From Roseomonas sp. (GTDB lineage Bacteria; Pseudomonadota; Alphaproteobacteria; Acetobacterales; Acetobacteraceae), in NCBI GenBank assembly GCA_020249505.1, contig JADCFN010000064.1, positions 24,288 through 88,287 on the forward strand: a DNA stretch of 64,000 nucleotides, given 5' to 3'. Positions 41,508 to 49,563 of this stretch are shown here, piece by piece. The notes below the pieces were generated by a model. The model searched no databases and was not told the origin of the DNA. It worked only from the letters and a program-made list of their open reading frames with translations. Made by a program: the position numbers and the translations under genes. The first letter of the stretch is position 1, and each line of letters begins with the position of its first letter.

Positions 41508-42461
41508 TTAGCCCAAATCCGCCCGGGATGCGACCCCTTGTCTTGATAGCGGGTGATGTTCCGCCACCAGGGCGCGCAGCCGCTCCTCCAACACCTTGGT
41601 GTAGATTTGCGTGGTCCCGATATCGGCATGGCCCAGCAGCATTTGCAAGCTGCGCAAATCCGCGCCCCGTTGCAGCAAATGGGACGCAAAGGAATGACGC
41701 AGCACATGCGGGCTGACCCGGCCGGGGTCCACCCCCGCCGCCAGCGCCACTTCCTTTAAAATCAAGCCCAAAGCCTGGCGCGTCAGGTGCCCAGACGCCC
41801 CACGAGAGGGGAAGAGATGGCGGCTGGCCTTGCCCTTTTCCTCCGGCCGCGCGGCCAGGGCCAAATCCCGGGCGCGTTCGGAAACCGGCACCAGCCTTTC
41901 CCGCCCGCCCTTGCCGCGCACCGCAATCAAGGGTGCGCCGGGGCGGAGCGCCGCTGCAGGCAGGCTGACCAGTTCGGAAACGCGGAGCCCACTGCAATAG
42001 AGCATCTCCACAACCGCTGCGGCGACCGGCCCCCTTTTGCCCGGCAGGGCCGCGGCGGCAGCGATCAGCGCCTCCACCTCCTCCTCGCGCAGCGCTTTGG
42101 GCAGGCTTTGCGGCAGGCGGGGGGCTTCCAGCAATTCGGAGGGGTCGTCGGCCCTGACCCCCTCCCGCAGCAGGAATTGATGGAATTGGCGGATGGCGGA
42201 AAGCCGCCTGGCCTGGGTGCGCGCAGCTAGGCCCTGGGCCGCAAGGCCAGCCAACCAGGCGCGAAGCAGGGCGCTATCCGCCCCATGTAGCGGGGCACCG
42301 CGGGCCGCGGCAAAGCCCGCGAAATCCTGCAAATCCGCCTGATAGGCCGCGAGCGTATTGCGCGCGGCGCCTCGTTCAGCCGCTAGCATTTCCAGAAACG
42401 CCTCGATATGGCGGGAAAGCCCCGCCGGGGCAGCCGGTTTAGCGCCCGCGGAAGCGGTCAT
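41508..42461 (-). CDS. xerD: Tyrosine recombinase XerD
   Basis: A 317-residue tyrosine recombinase. The N-terminal SAM-like domain includes FLEMLAAERGAARNTLAAY, and the catalytic domain has R160 (SGLRVSELVSL), a lysine in VRGKGGRERL, H252/R255 (SPHVLRHSFASHLL), H278 (LLGHADIGTTQ) and the nucleophile Y287 (QIYTKV). With XerC it resolves chromosome dimers at dif. The ATG at 42461 lacks a good ribosome-binding site but lies inside the 3' end of a small membrane-protein gene, so re-initiation is likely. Confidence 0.93.
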   Translation of the reverse strand: MTASAGAKPAAPAGLSRHIEAFLEMLAAERGAARNTLAAYQADLQDFAGFAAARGAPLHGADSALLRAWLAGLAAQGLAARTQARRLSAIRQFHQFLLREGVRADDPSELLEAPRLPQSLPKALREEEVEALIAAAAALPGKRGPVAAAVVEMLYCSGLRVSELVSLPAAALRPGAPLIAVRGKGGRERLVPVSERARDLALAARPEEKGKASRHLFPSRGASGHLTRQALGLILKEVALAAGVDPGRVSPHVLRHSFASHLLQRGADLRSLQMLLGHADIGTTQIYTKVLEERLRALVAEHHPLSRQGVASRADLG

Positions 42462-42585
42462 TGGGGATGGTGCGCTCGACGGCCTGGGGCGCCACGCTGG
42501 GCGGAAAGGCGCCAATCAGGATCAGGCCCAGGGCGAAAAGGCCAAGCACCACGGCAACAACCAGCAGAATCGGGTTACGGAACAT
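42439..42585 (-). CDS. Small single-helix membrane protein upstream of xerD
   Basis: A 48-residue ORF. After MFRNPI comes an uninterrupted hydrophobic helix (about residues 6-28, LLVVAVVLGLFALGLILIG), then a short polar tail with PPSVAPQAVERTIPNDRFRG. Its last 23 bp overlap the xerD start in another frame. GAGGGAG lies 13 nt upstream of the ATG. It is divergent from aroKB across 57 bp and so carries the promoter for the xerD-accA-MFS run. I do not recognise a family; the strong helix, overlap and position argue for a real gene. Confidence 0.7.
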   Translation of the reverse strand: MFRNPILLVVAVVLGLFALGLILIGAFPPSVAPQAVERTIPNDRFRGR

Positions 42586-42642
42586 GCTGGCGGCGGGGCT
42601 CCCTCTCGCTTTCCTGAATTCGTGCTAACGCTCAGCCCCAAG

Positions 42643-44337
42643 ATGCGCAACTCTCTCTTTGATGATGCCTTGCCGGGCCTGCCCGAACCCGCCGCAGGGC
42701 GCGATCCGTCGCGGCCCAGCATTGTGCTGGTGGGGCTGCCGGGGGCGGGGAAATCCGCGCTCGGCCGGCGGCTGGCTGGGCTTCTGGGCCTGCCTTTTCG
42801 AGACGCCGACACGGAAATCGAAAACGCTGCCGGCATGCCGATTACGGAAATCTTCGCCCGCTATGGGGAGCCGCATTTCCGGGATGGTGAGCGCCGGGTG
42901 ATTTCCCGCCTGCTGGCTGGCCCGCCCTTGGTGCTGGCCACTGGCGGCGGTGCCTTTGCCGATGCCGCCACGCGGGCTGCGATTCGCGCCAGTGGCGCCA
43001 TTTCCATCTGGCTGAAATGCCCGCTTTCGGTGCTGATCCGCCGCGTGGCCGGGCGGGAACATCGCCCCATGTTCCTGAATGCCGACCCGGCCGAGGTGCT
43101 ACAGCGCCTGATGAATGCCCGCCACCCGCTTTATGCCGAGGCTGACATTACGCTGCCCTGCAATGATGAGAGCCTGGAAAACACCACCCGCCGCCTGGAG
43201 CATGCCTTGAAGACCTATCACCCGCCCGAACGCGTGCCCGTTGGCCTTGGGGAGCGCGCTTATGAAGTATTGGTCGGACAGGGTTTGCTCGCGCGTGCCG
43301 GCGGCTTGCTGGCCCCGGTGCTGCCGGCCAAGCGCGTGGCCATCATCTCAGACGCCAACGTGGCGCCTTTGCATCTGCCAGCCTTGCGCGCCGGCTTGCA
43401 GGAAGCGGGCTTTGCCATTGCCGTGGAACTGACAGTGCCCTCCGGCGAAGCGAGCAAGGATTTCGGCCGGCTGCATGGGCTTTTGGATGATCTGCTCTCG
43501 GCGGGGGTTGATCGGCGCACATCGGTGATTGCGCTTGGCGGTGGTGTGGTGGGGGATTTGGCAGGCTTTGCGGCGGCGATTGCCATGCGCGGCCTGCCCT
43601 TTGTGCAAATCCCGACAAGCCTGCTGGCCCAAGTTGATAGCAGTGTTGGCGGCAAGACCGGGGTGAATTTGAAAGCCGGGAAGAACCTCGCGGGTGCATT
43701 TCATCAGCCGAGGATCGTGCTGGCGGACACGGATACGCTCGGCACCCTGCCGCCGCGCGAATTGCGCGCAGGCTATGCGGAAGTGGCCAAGCACGGCTTG
43801 TTGCAAGGCGAATTCTGGCATTGGTGCGAAGCGAATGGCAGCGCCGTTGTCGCCGGTGATGCGGGCGCGCTTGCGGTTGCCGTGATTGAATCCTGCAAGC
43901 TGAAAGCCGCTGTGGTGGCCGCAGATGAGCGTGAGGAAAGTGCGGAGGGCGGGCGCGCCTTGCTCAATCTGGGCCATACCTTCGGGCACGCTTTGGAAGC
44001 CGAAGCGCGCTTTGATGGTAGCGTTTTGCATGGGGAGGCAGTGGCGGTTGGGCTTGGCCTGGCAGCGTCACTTTCCGCGCGGCTTGGCCATTGCAGCCAG
44101 GAATGGCCTTCGCGCGTGATTGCGCATTTGGCGGCCTGCGGCCTACCCGCCCGCATCGCCGATCTGCCGCGCCGCTTCTCGGTGGATGCGCTGCTCGGGC
44201 GCATGGCGAAAGACAAGAAAAACCGCGATGGCAAGATGCGCTTCGTGCTGCTCCGCGGCCCTGGTGATTGCTTCACCAGCAGCGATGTGCAGGCGGAGGC
44301 AGTGGAGAAGCTGTTGCGGGATGAGGGGGCGGGTTAG
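42643..44337 (+). CDS. aroKB: Bifunctional shikimate kinase / 3-dehydroquinate synthase (AroK-AroB fusion)
   Basis: A 564-residue fusion. Residues ~25-190 are shikimate kinase: P-loop GLPGAGKSALGRRLA (31-45), DADTEIE, FRDGERRVI, ATGGGAF and REHRPMF. Residues ~198-564 are 3-dehydroquinate synthase: ALGGGVVGDLAGFAA, FVQIPTSLLAQVDSSVGGKT, RELRAGYAEVAKHGLL and LNLGHTFGHALE. The order in the pathway is reversed (step 5 then step 2). No stop or restart lies between the domains. The ATG at 42643 follows a 57-bp divergent gap; a longer upstream reading would run antisense through the small membrane protein. The stop overlaps that of the convergent enolase-family gene. Confidence 0.95.
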   Translation: MRNSLFDDALPGLPEPAAGRDPSRPSIVLVGLPGAGKSALGRRLAGLLGLPFRDADTEIENAAGMPITEIFARYGEPHFRDGERRVISRLLAGPPLVLATGGGAFADAATRAAIRASGAISIWLKCPLSVLIRRVAGREHRPMFLNADPAEVLQRLMNARHPLYAEADITLPCNDESLENTTRRLEHALKTYHPPERVPVGLGERAYEVLVGQGLLARAGGLLAPVLPAKRVAIISDANVAPLHLPALRAGLQEAGFAIAVELTVPSGEASKDFGRLHGLLDDLLSAGVDRRTSVIALGGGVVGDLAGFAAAIAMRGLPFVQIPTSLLAQVDSSVGGKTGVNLKAGKNLAGAFHQPRIVLADTDTLGTLPPRELRAGYAEVAKHGLLQGEFWHWCEANGSAVVAGDAGALAVAVIESCKLKAAVVAADEREESAEGGRALLNLGHTFGHALEAEARFDGSVLHGEAVAVGLGLAASLSARLGHCSQEWPSRVIAHLAACGLPARIADLPRRFSVDALLGRMAKDKKNRDGKMRFVLLRGPGDCFTSSDVQAEAVEKLLRDEGAG

Positions 44338-45536
44338 GCCTGGCTGACCCGCACCACCGCATCTTCCCGCTTGGCCACTTCCGGCAATAGCGCGGTGCCG
44401 AGCCCCGCCCCTTCCATCGGCAGCACCCAGCCCTGTTCAAGCCTTGGCAAAACCGTGACAAGGTCGCGATACCAGGTGGCAAGTGTCGCGCGCACCACTT
44501 CCTGAAAAATCGCGGTTGGCGCATGCAGCGCCAGATGAAGCGATGCCACCAGCGTCACCGGCCCAGTGCAATCATGCGGCGCCACGGGCCGCGCCCAAGC
44601 CTCGGCCATGGCTGCAATCTTGCGCGCTTCGGTCAGGCCACCGCACCAGGTGAGATCAAGCATCACCACATCCGTCGCACCCGCGACCAATAGGTCGCGG
44701 AACGCGACCTTGCCGCCCAGCGTTTCACTCGCGCAAATGGGCACGCGTGTGGCACGGCGGAGTTCCGCGAGGGACGTCACATCATCCATCTTGCCGATCG
44801 GGTCTTCCGCCCAGGTGATCGCCAAGGGCTCCAAGGCCTGACAGATGCGGAGCGCCGCCGGATAGGACCAAAGGCTGTGCAATTCAGCCATGATCTCGAT
44901 CCTGTCACCAACGGCGCGGCGAATTTTCTCAAAGGGTTCAAGCCCGCGCTTGAGATCAGCCAAAGTGATGGATTGCCCCTGGGTCGCCGGCGCATAGATA
45001 TCGAAGGGCCAGATTTTCATGGCGGTGAAGCCTTCCGCGAGCAGGCTTTCCGCCAGTGCCCCGGCATCGCGCATGAAGGCGACCTGATCATCATAAGGGC
45101 CGCGCGCCTGATCCGCCGCGCCAATATCGCGGCGTTGGGCGCTTTTGGTATTGTAATCATAACCCGCGCAGGTGTTGTAGCTGCGCACCCTGTCGCGGGA
45201 GAGACCGCCAAGCGCCTCATGCACCGGCACGCCGAGACGCTTTCCCGTCAGATCCCAAAGCGCAATATCAACCGCCGAAGCGGCGCGAATTTCCGCACTT
45301 GATGCACCAAAGCCGACATAGGGTGTCAGCAAATGGCGGGAGATACCCTCAATCTGGCGTGCGTCACGCCCGAGCAGAAAGGGTGCCACGCTTTCATGGA
45401 TCACCGCTTCCACTGCCGCCGCACCACGGAAAGCTTCACCCAAACCCATCAGCCCATCATCGGTTTCGATTTCAAGCCAAAGCAGGTTTGGGCGTTCAGC
45501 GATGCGGATGGTCCGCAGCGCGCGGATCTTGCTCAT
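44334..45536 (-). CDS. Mandelate racemase / muconate lactonizing enzyme family protein
   Basis: A 400-residue enolase-superfamily enzyme. The capping domain has GLMGLGEAFRG and the SAVDIALWDLTGKRLGVPVH block. In the barrel, three acidic metal ligands lie in MAELHSLW, WAEDPI and CASETLGG, and a catalytic histidine in VAPHDCTGPV. The K-x-K motif is K-x-W (AMKIWPFD), so the second lysine is missing, suggesting a dehydratase rather than racemase. Substrates of this family are sugar acids or hydroxyacids. GGAGTGAC precedes the ATG at 45536. It follows a Bug-type receptor gene by 7 bp, a likely operon for uptake and catabolism of one acid. Confidence 0.9.
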   Translation of the reverse strand: MSKIRALRTIRIAERPNLLWLEIETDDGLMGLGEAFRGAAAVEAVIHESVAPFLLGRDARQIEGISRHLLTPYVGFGASSAEIRAASAVDIALWDLTGKRLGVPVHEALGGLSRDRVRSYNTCAGYDYNTKSAQRRDIGAADQARGPYDDQVAFMRDAGALAESLLAEGFTAMKIWPFDIYAPATQGQSITLADLKRGLEPFEKIRRAVGDRIEIMAELHSLWSYPAALRICQALEPLAITWAEDPIGKMDDVTSLAELRRATRVPICASETLGGKVAFRDLLVAGATDVVMLDLTWCGGLTEARKIAAMAEAWARPVAPHDCTGPVTLVASLHLALHAPTAIFQEVVRATLATWYRDLVTVLPRLEQGWVLPMEGAGLGTALLPEVAKREDAVVRVSQA

Positions 45537-45543
45537 GGTAATG

Positions 45544-46494
45544 TCACTCCGCACGGATACCTTGGCGGCGCACCACGTCTGACCAGCGCGCCACTTCGCT
45601 TTGGATATGCGCCCCCATCTGGGCCGGCGTGCCACCAATGGGTGTCAGCGCCAATTCCTGCATGCGTTGACGCACGGCGGGCGTTTCCATCGCCTTGTTG
45701 AAGGCAGCATTCAGCGCGGCAATGGCGGCGGGCGGCGTTCTGGCCGGCGTCATGAAACCGAACCAACTATCAATCACCATGCCCTGCACGCCCTGCTCAG
45801 CAAAGGTTGGCAGATCGGGCAATTCCGGAATGCGCTCGGCGCTCAGGGCAGCCAGGGCACGGACGGTGCCGGCGCGGATATGCGGCAGGATGGAAGGAAG
45901 ATTGTCAAAAAACACATCAACGCGCCCGGCAATCAAATCCGTCGCCGCCGGCCCGCTGCCGCGATAGGGCACATGGGTCATTTCAATGCCGGTAATGCTG
46001 CGCAGCAACTCCGGGCCAAGATGATTAGAAGCGCCGACGCCTGAGGAGGCAAAGCTCAAGGGTGTTGTCTTCGCCAACGCAATGAATTCCTGAATATTGC
46101 GCGCGGGCAAATCCTTGCGCACCGTCATCACATTGCGCACCGCTCCCGTCAGAATCACCGGGGCGAAATCATTCAAGCTATAGCCAGGGTTGGCATAAAG
46201 CGCGGGATTGGCGCCGCAGGGACCGAAGGCGCATTGAATAAGGGTGGAGCCATCCGCCGCACCGCGCGCAGCTTCCGCCATGCCGATATTGCCGCCCGCA
46301 CCGCCGCGATTTTCAATCACGGCACCGCGCGGCAGGAAGGGCGCAGCGGCTTCGGCCAAAACGCGCGCCAGGATGTCGCTAGTGCCGGCCGGGGTGAAGG
46401 GCACGATGATGCGAATGGGCCGGTCTGGCAGATCGGCGGCCTGCACATTGCCGGCGAAAAGCGCGGCGCAAAACGCCAGAGCGTAACGCAACAT
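45544..46494 (-). CDS. Tripartite tricarboxylate transporter receptor (Bug family)
   Basis: A 316-residue periplasmic binding protein. A Sec signal peptide (MLRYALAFCAALFAGNVQA) precedes PIRIIVPFTPAGTSDILARV, the Bug-family start, with GAVIENRGGAGGNIGM, ASSGVGASNHLGPELL and HVPYRGSGPAATDLIAGRVD. These proteins capture carboxylates for TctAB-type permeases. An excellent AAGGAGG lies 7 nt upstream of the ATG at 46494. No permease gene is adjacent. The next gene, 7 bp on, is the enolase-family enzyme, so the ligand is probably its substrate. Confidence 0.92.
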   Translation of the reverse strand: MLRYALAFCAALFAGNVQAADLPDRPIRIIVPFTPAGTSDILARVLAEAAAPFLPRGAVIENRGGAGGNIGMAEAARGAADGSTLIQCAFGPCGANPALYANPGYSLNDFAPVILTGAVRNVMTVRKDLPARNIQEFIALAKTTPLSFASSGVGASNHLGPELLRSITGIEMTHVPYRGSGPAATDLIAGRVDVFFDNLPSILPHIRAGTVRALAALSAERIPELPDLPTFAEQGVQGMVIDSWFGFMTPARTPPAAIAALNAAFNKAMETPAVRQRMQELALTPIGGTPAQMGAHIQSEVARWSDVVRRQGIRAE

Positions 46495-46633
46495 GGGTTT
46501 CCTCCTTGTTCTTGTAGGCCAAAGGCTAGACCGCGCCGCGGCCAGCCGCAAATTCCGCTTGCTCCGGCGGGACCGCCTGGGCCAAGCTTCCCGCGAAGGC
46601 ACGCAAAGTGCCGCTTTGGGAAGGAACACGGCT

Positions 46634-47572
46634 ATGAAATTCTGGTCGCGGGCCGCGCTGGCCCTGGCGGCGCTATGGGCTGGCAGCGCGCCGGCCTCTG
46701 CCCAGGTGCAAATGATCATCCCCTGGCCGGCGGGGGGCGGCACGGACATTATCGGCCGCCTGATCCAGCCGGTATTTACCGAAGCCGTGGGCTCGCAAGT
46801 CGTCATTCGCAATGTGGGCGGCGCCACCGGCACCATTGGCACGGCAGAGGTCGTGCGCGCCAAACCGGATGGGCAGACGATCCTGCTGACCTCCATGGCG
46901 CCGATTGCCATTCAGCCAAGCTTCATGGCGCGCGCGCCCTATCGGGCGGATCATCTTACCGCTGTCTGTCTGGTCGCCGAAGCACCGGCCACGCTGATGA
47001 CACCCACCACAACCGGCATTCGTACGGTCGCCGATATCGTCGCGCGCGCCAGGGCCAATCCCGGGCAATTGCCCTATGCCTCGGGCGGCGTTGGCGGGCT
47101 TGGGCATTTGGCCATGACAGGCCTGTCACGCGCCTTCGGGATTGAGATGAACCATATCCCCTTCCGAGGTTCGGGCGATAGCGTGCAGGCGATGCTTTCG
47201 GGCACCGTGCCGATGCTGACTGCCGAGGCAAATCTCGTGAAGCAATACGGCCTGCATGCGGTGGCGGTTTTTGCCGAACAACGCTCTCCCGATTTCCCTG
47301 ACACGCCCACGATGCGCGAACAGGGGCTTGATCTGGTCTATCCGCTTTGGACCGGGATTTTCACTGCCCCTGGTACGCCAGAGGCCGTGGTGGCGCGGAT
47401 GGATGAGGCCTGCGGGCGCACCCTGCGCACCCCATCGGTGATTGAAGGCATGACGCGCGCCGGCCACCCCATTCGCTACCTGAACCATCAGGCTTTCACG
47501 GCTTATGTGAAGGCGGAGGCCGAGAAATATGCTGGGCTGATCAGGGATAGCGGCTTGCGTCAGGCGGATTGA
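46634..47572 (+). CDS. Tripartite tricarboxylate transporter receptor (Bug family)
   Basis: A 312-residue Bug-type binding protein. The signal peptide is MKFWSRAALALAALWAGSAP with cleavage after ASA. The mature part starts VQMIIPWPAGGGTDIIGRL and has VVIRNVGGATGTIGTAEVV, ASGGVGGLGHLAMTGL and HIPFRGSGDSVQAMLSGTV. AAGGAAC lies 6-10 nt upstream of the ATG. It is divergent from a second Bug gene across 139 bp with no permease nearby. Clearly a paralogue of that neighbour, but sequences have diverged, so ligands may differ. Confidence 0.92.
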   Translation: MKFWSRAALALAALWAGSAPASAQVQMIIPWPAGGGTDIIGRLIQPVFTEAVGSQVVIRNVGGATGTIGTAEVVRAKPDGQTILLTSMAPIAIQPSFMARAPYRADHLTAVCLVAEAPATLMTPTTTGIRTVADIVARARANPGQLPYASGGVGGLGHLAMTGLSRAFGIEMNHIPFRGSGDSVQAMLSGTVPMLTAEANLVKQYGLHAVAVFAEQRSPDFPDTPTMREQGLDLVYPLWTGIFTAPGTPEAVVARMDEACGRTLRTPSVIEGMTRAGHPIRYLNHQAFTAYVKAEAEKYAGLIRDSGLRQAD

Positions 47573-47594
47573 AAAAAATGGTGCGGGTGCCGCC

Positions 47595-49523
47595 TCAGCG
47601 CGGCCCCGCCGCCACCGTCCCTTCCGGCGCATGGGCGAATTCCGGCACCAGCCGCGCCAATTGCTGAAGCGCAAGCCGCGCATTCCCTGCCCGCCCCGCC
47701 GCCGCCATTTCATCAATCGCACGCCCCACCAAGGCAGAATCAGCCGTGCGCGGTGTCGCCACCAAAAGCCCAGGGAAAGCGGTTGGGCGCGGTGGTTCCT
47801 GGCCGTGGAACAATTCCTCATAAAGCCGCTCACCAGGGCGCAGCCCAGTGAAGCGGATTTCCACATCCTCATCGGGGCGCAGCCCCGCCAGCCGGATCAT
47901 GCGCCGCGCCAGATCCACAATCTTCACCGGCTGGCCCATATCCAAAACGAAGATGCCGCCTTCGGCCAATTCCGGTGGCTGATCGGCGGGATCGGTGGTG
48001 CCCACAACACTCGCCTGCAACACCAAGCCCACGGCTTCGCGCACGGTCATGAAATAGCGCCGCATATCGGGATGCGTCACCGTCAGCGGCCCACCGCGTT
48101 CCAATTGTCGGCGAAATAGCGGCACCACACTGCCGGTCGAGCCCAAAACATTGCCAAACCGCACCGTGATACAGCGCATGCCCGCGCGCCCATGGCGCGC
48201 CTCACGATCCAAGGCCTGACAATACATCTCGGCCAAACGTTTCGATGCGCCCATCACCGATGTTGGGTTCACGGCCTTGTCGGTTGAAATGAAGACCATC
48301 GCCGCAGTGCCAACAGAACGCGCCGCTTCCGCCACCACGCGCGTGCCAAACGCATTTGTCAGCACGCCTTCCAGCGGATCATTTTCCACCATCGGCACAT
48401 GCTTCAGCGCCGCCGCATGGAACACCAACTCGGGCTTGATATCCTCGAAAAGCCTGCGAATGCGCGCCTCATCGCGCACATCGGCCAGTACCGCGCGGCG
48501 CGGCACATCGGGGTGTTTTTCGCGCAATTCCAGATCAATTTCATACAGCAGGAATTCGCCGTGATCGAGCAAGACCAGCAGCGCCGGACCAAGGGCCGCA
48601 ACCTGCCGCGCCAATTCGCCGCCAATGGTCCCACCCGCCCCCGTCACCAGCACGCGCCGCCCCTGCACCAGCCGCGCCATACCTTCGCGGTCAAGTGGCA
48701 CTTGCGGCCGATCCAACAAATCCTCAATCGAAATCGGGCGCAACTCCACGCGGCGCGTGGCTTCACTGCCCGCCGGATCAAGCCGTGTTGGTGCGGGCGC
48801 ACGGCGCAGCGGCACGCCATGGCGATCCGCCGCATCCAACAGCGCTTCCAAGGCAGGGCCTTCAATATCGGGGCCTGACAGCACAATCAGCCCCGGCAGC
48901 CGCCCTTCCGCGCGCAGCCGATCCAAAACGGCTTCCGCTTCTTCAACCGTGCCCAGGATCAAATGCCCCTGCATGCGCCGCCCGGCCTGACGCGCCCGCA
49001 GTGAGAGGATCCCAATCACGCGATAAGGCGCACGCCGATCCCGTTCCAGGGCGCGAATGAACAAATCGGTGCCCTCTGCGGCACCCACCAGCAGCACGGC
49101 TTGCGCATCGGCCGCCGCTTCGCCGGCATGGCGCGTGGCCTGCACCAGGGCCAGCACCCGCGCGCCAATCAGCAGCGCGCCCAGCAACAGGGCATGGATC
49201 AGCGGAAAGGCCGGATTGGCCGGCTGCCACCCGCCAAGCATTTGCCCGCCAATCCAAAACAGCAGCGCCCCACCCAAAGCGGCACCCGCCACCGCCAGCA
49301 AATCCCGCAAGCCGGCAAAGCGCCAATATTGCTGCGGCAGGCGTAACACCGCGCCAGCCGCAAGCAGGGCGAGCACCGCACCCGGCGCTGCCACTGCCCA
49401 CCAGGCGCCAGATGGCCAATTGCGCGGCGCAATGGCCCATACCGCCAGCAGCAGCGCCAGCAGCGCAATCAGGCCATCAAGGGCCAGATTCAGCAGAATC
49501 CGATGGGAAGGGCGGCGCGTCAC
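47595..49523 (-). CDS. Membrane-bound UDP-sugar 4,6-dehydratase (CapD/FlaA1/WbpM-like polysaccharide biosynthesis protein)
   Basis: A 642-residue protein. The N-terminal ~125 residues form four membrane helices; a CoA-binding-like Rossmann domain follows (QAVLLVGAAEGTDLFIRALE), then the SDR-type domain: VLVTGAGGTIGGELARQVAA, HAAALKHVPMVE, ISTDKAVNPTSVMGASKRLA. The M-x3-K active site in place of Y-x3-K is typical of long WbpM/PglF dehydratases, which make UDP-4-keto-6-deoxy-HexNAc. It is the last gene of the minus-strand exopolysaccharide operon, 40 bp after a glycosyltransferase. With the aminotransferase at 53098 it would give an amino-trideoxy sugar. Confidence 0.93.
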   Translation of the reverse strand: MTRRPSHRILLNLALDGLIALLALLLAVWAIAPRNWPSGAWWAVAAPGAVLALLAAGAVLRLPQQYWRFAGLRDLLAVAGAALGGALLFWIGGQMLGGWQPANPAFPLIHALLLGALLIGARVLALVQATRHAGEAAADAQAVLLVGAAEGTDLFIRALERDRRAPYRVIGILSLRARQAGRRMQGHLILGTVEEAEAVLDRLRAEGRLPGLIVLSGPDIEGPALEALLDAADRHGVPLRRAPAPTRLDPAGSEATRRVELRPISIEDLLDRPQVPLDREGMARLVQGRRVLVTGAGGTIGGELARQVAALGPALLVLLDHGEFLLYEIDLELREKHPDVPRRAVLADVRDEARIRRLFEDIKPELVFHAAALKHVPMVENDPLEGVLTNAFGTRVVAEAARSVGTAAMVFISTDKAVNPTSVMGASKRLAEMYCQALDREARHGRAGMRCITVRFGNVLGSTGSVVPLFRRQLERGGPLTVTHPDMRRYFMTVREAVGLVLQASVVGTTDPADQPPELAEGGIFVLDMGQPVKIVDLARRMIRLAGLRPDEDVEIRFTGLRPGERLYEELFHGQEPPRPTAFPGLLVATPRTADSALVGRAIDEMAAAGRAGNARLALQQLARLVPEFAHAPEGTVAAGPR

Positions 49524-49563
49524 ATGCGCTGTCTAGCCCAGAATGGCCTGGGGTGGAATCGCT

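Noticed and set aside
42358..42642. Upstream extension of the aroKB reading frame
   Set aside because: These 95 codons run antisense to xerD and the small membrane protein and have no shikimate-kinase similarity; the ATG at 42643 precedes the conserved domain.
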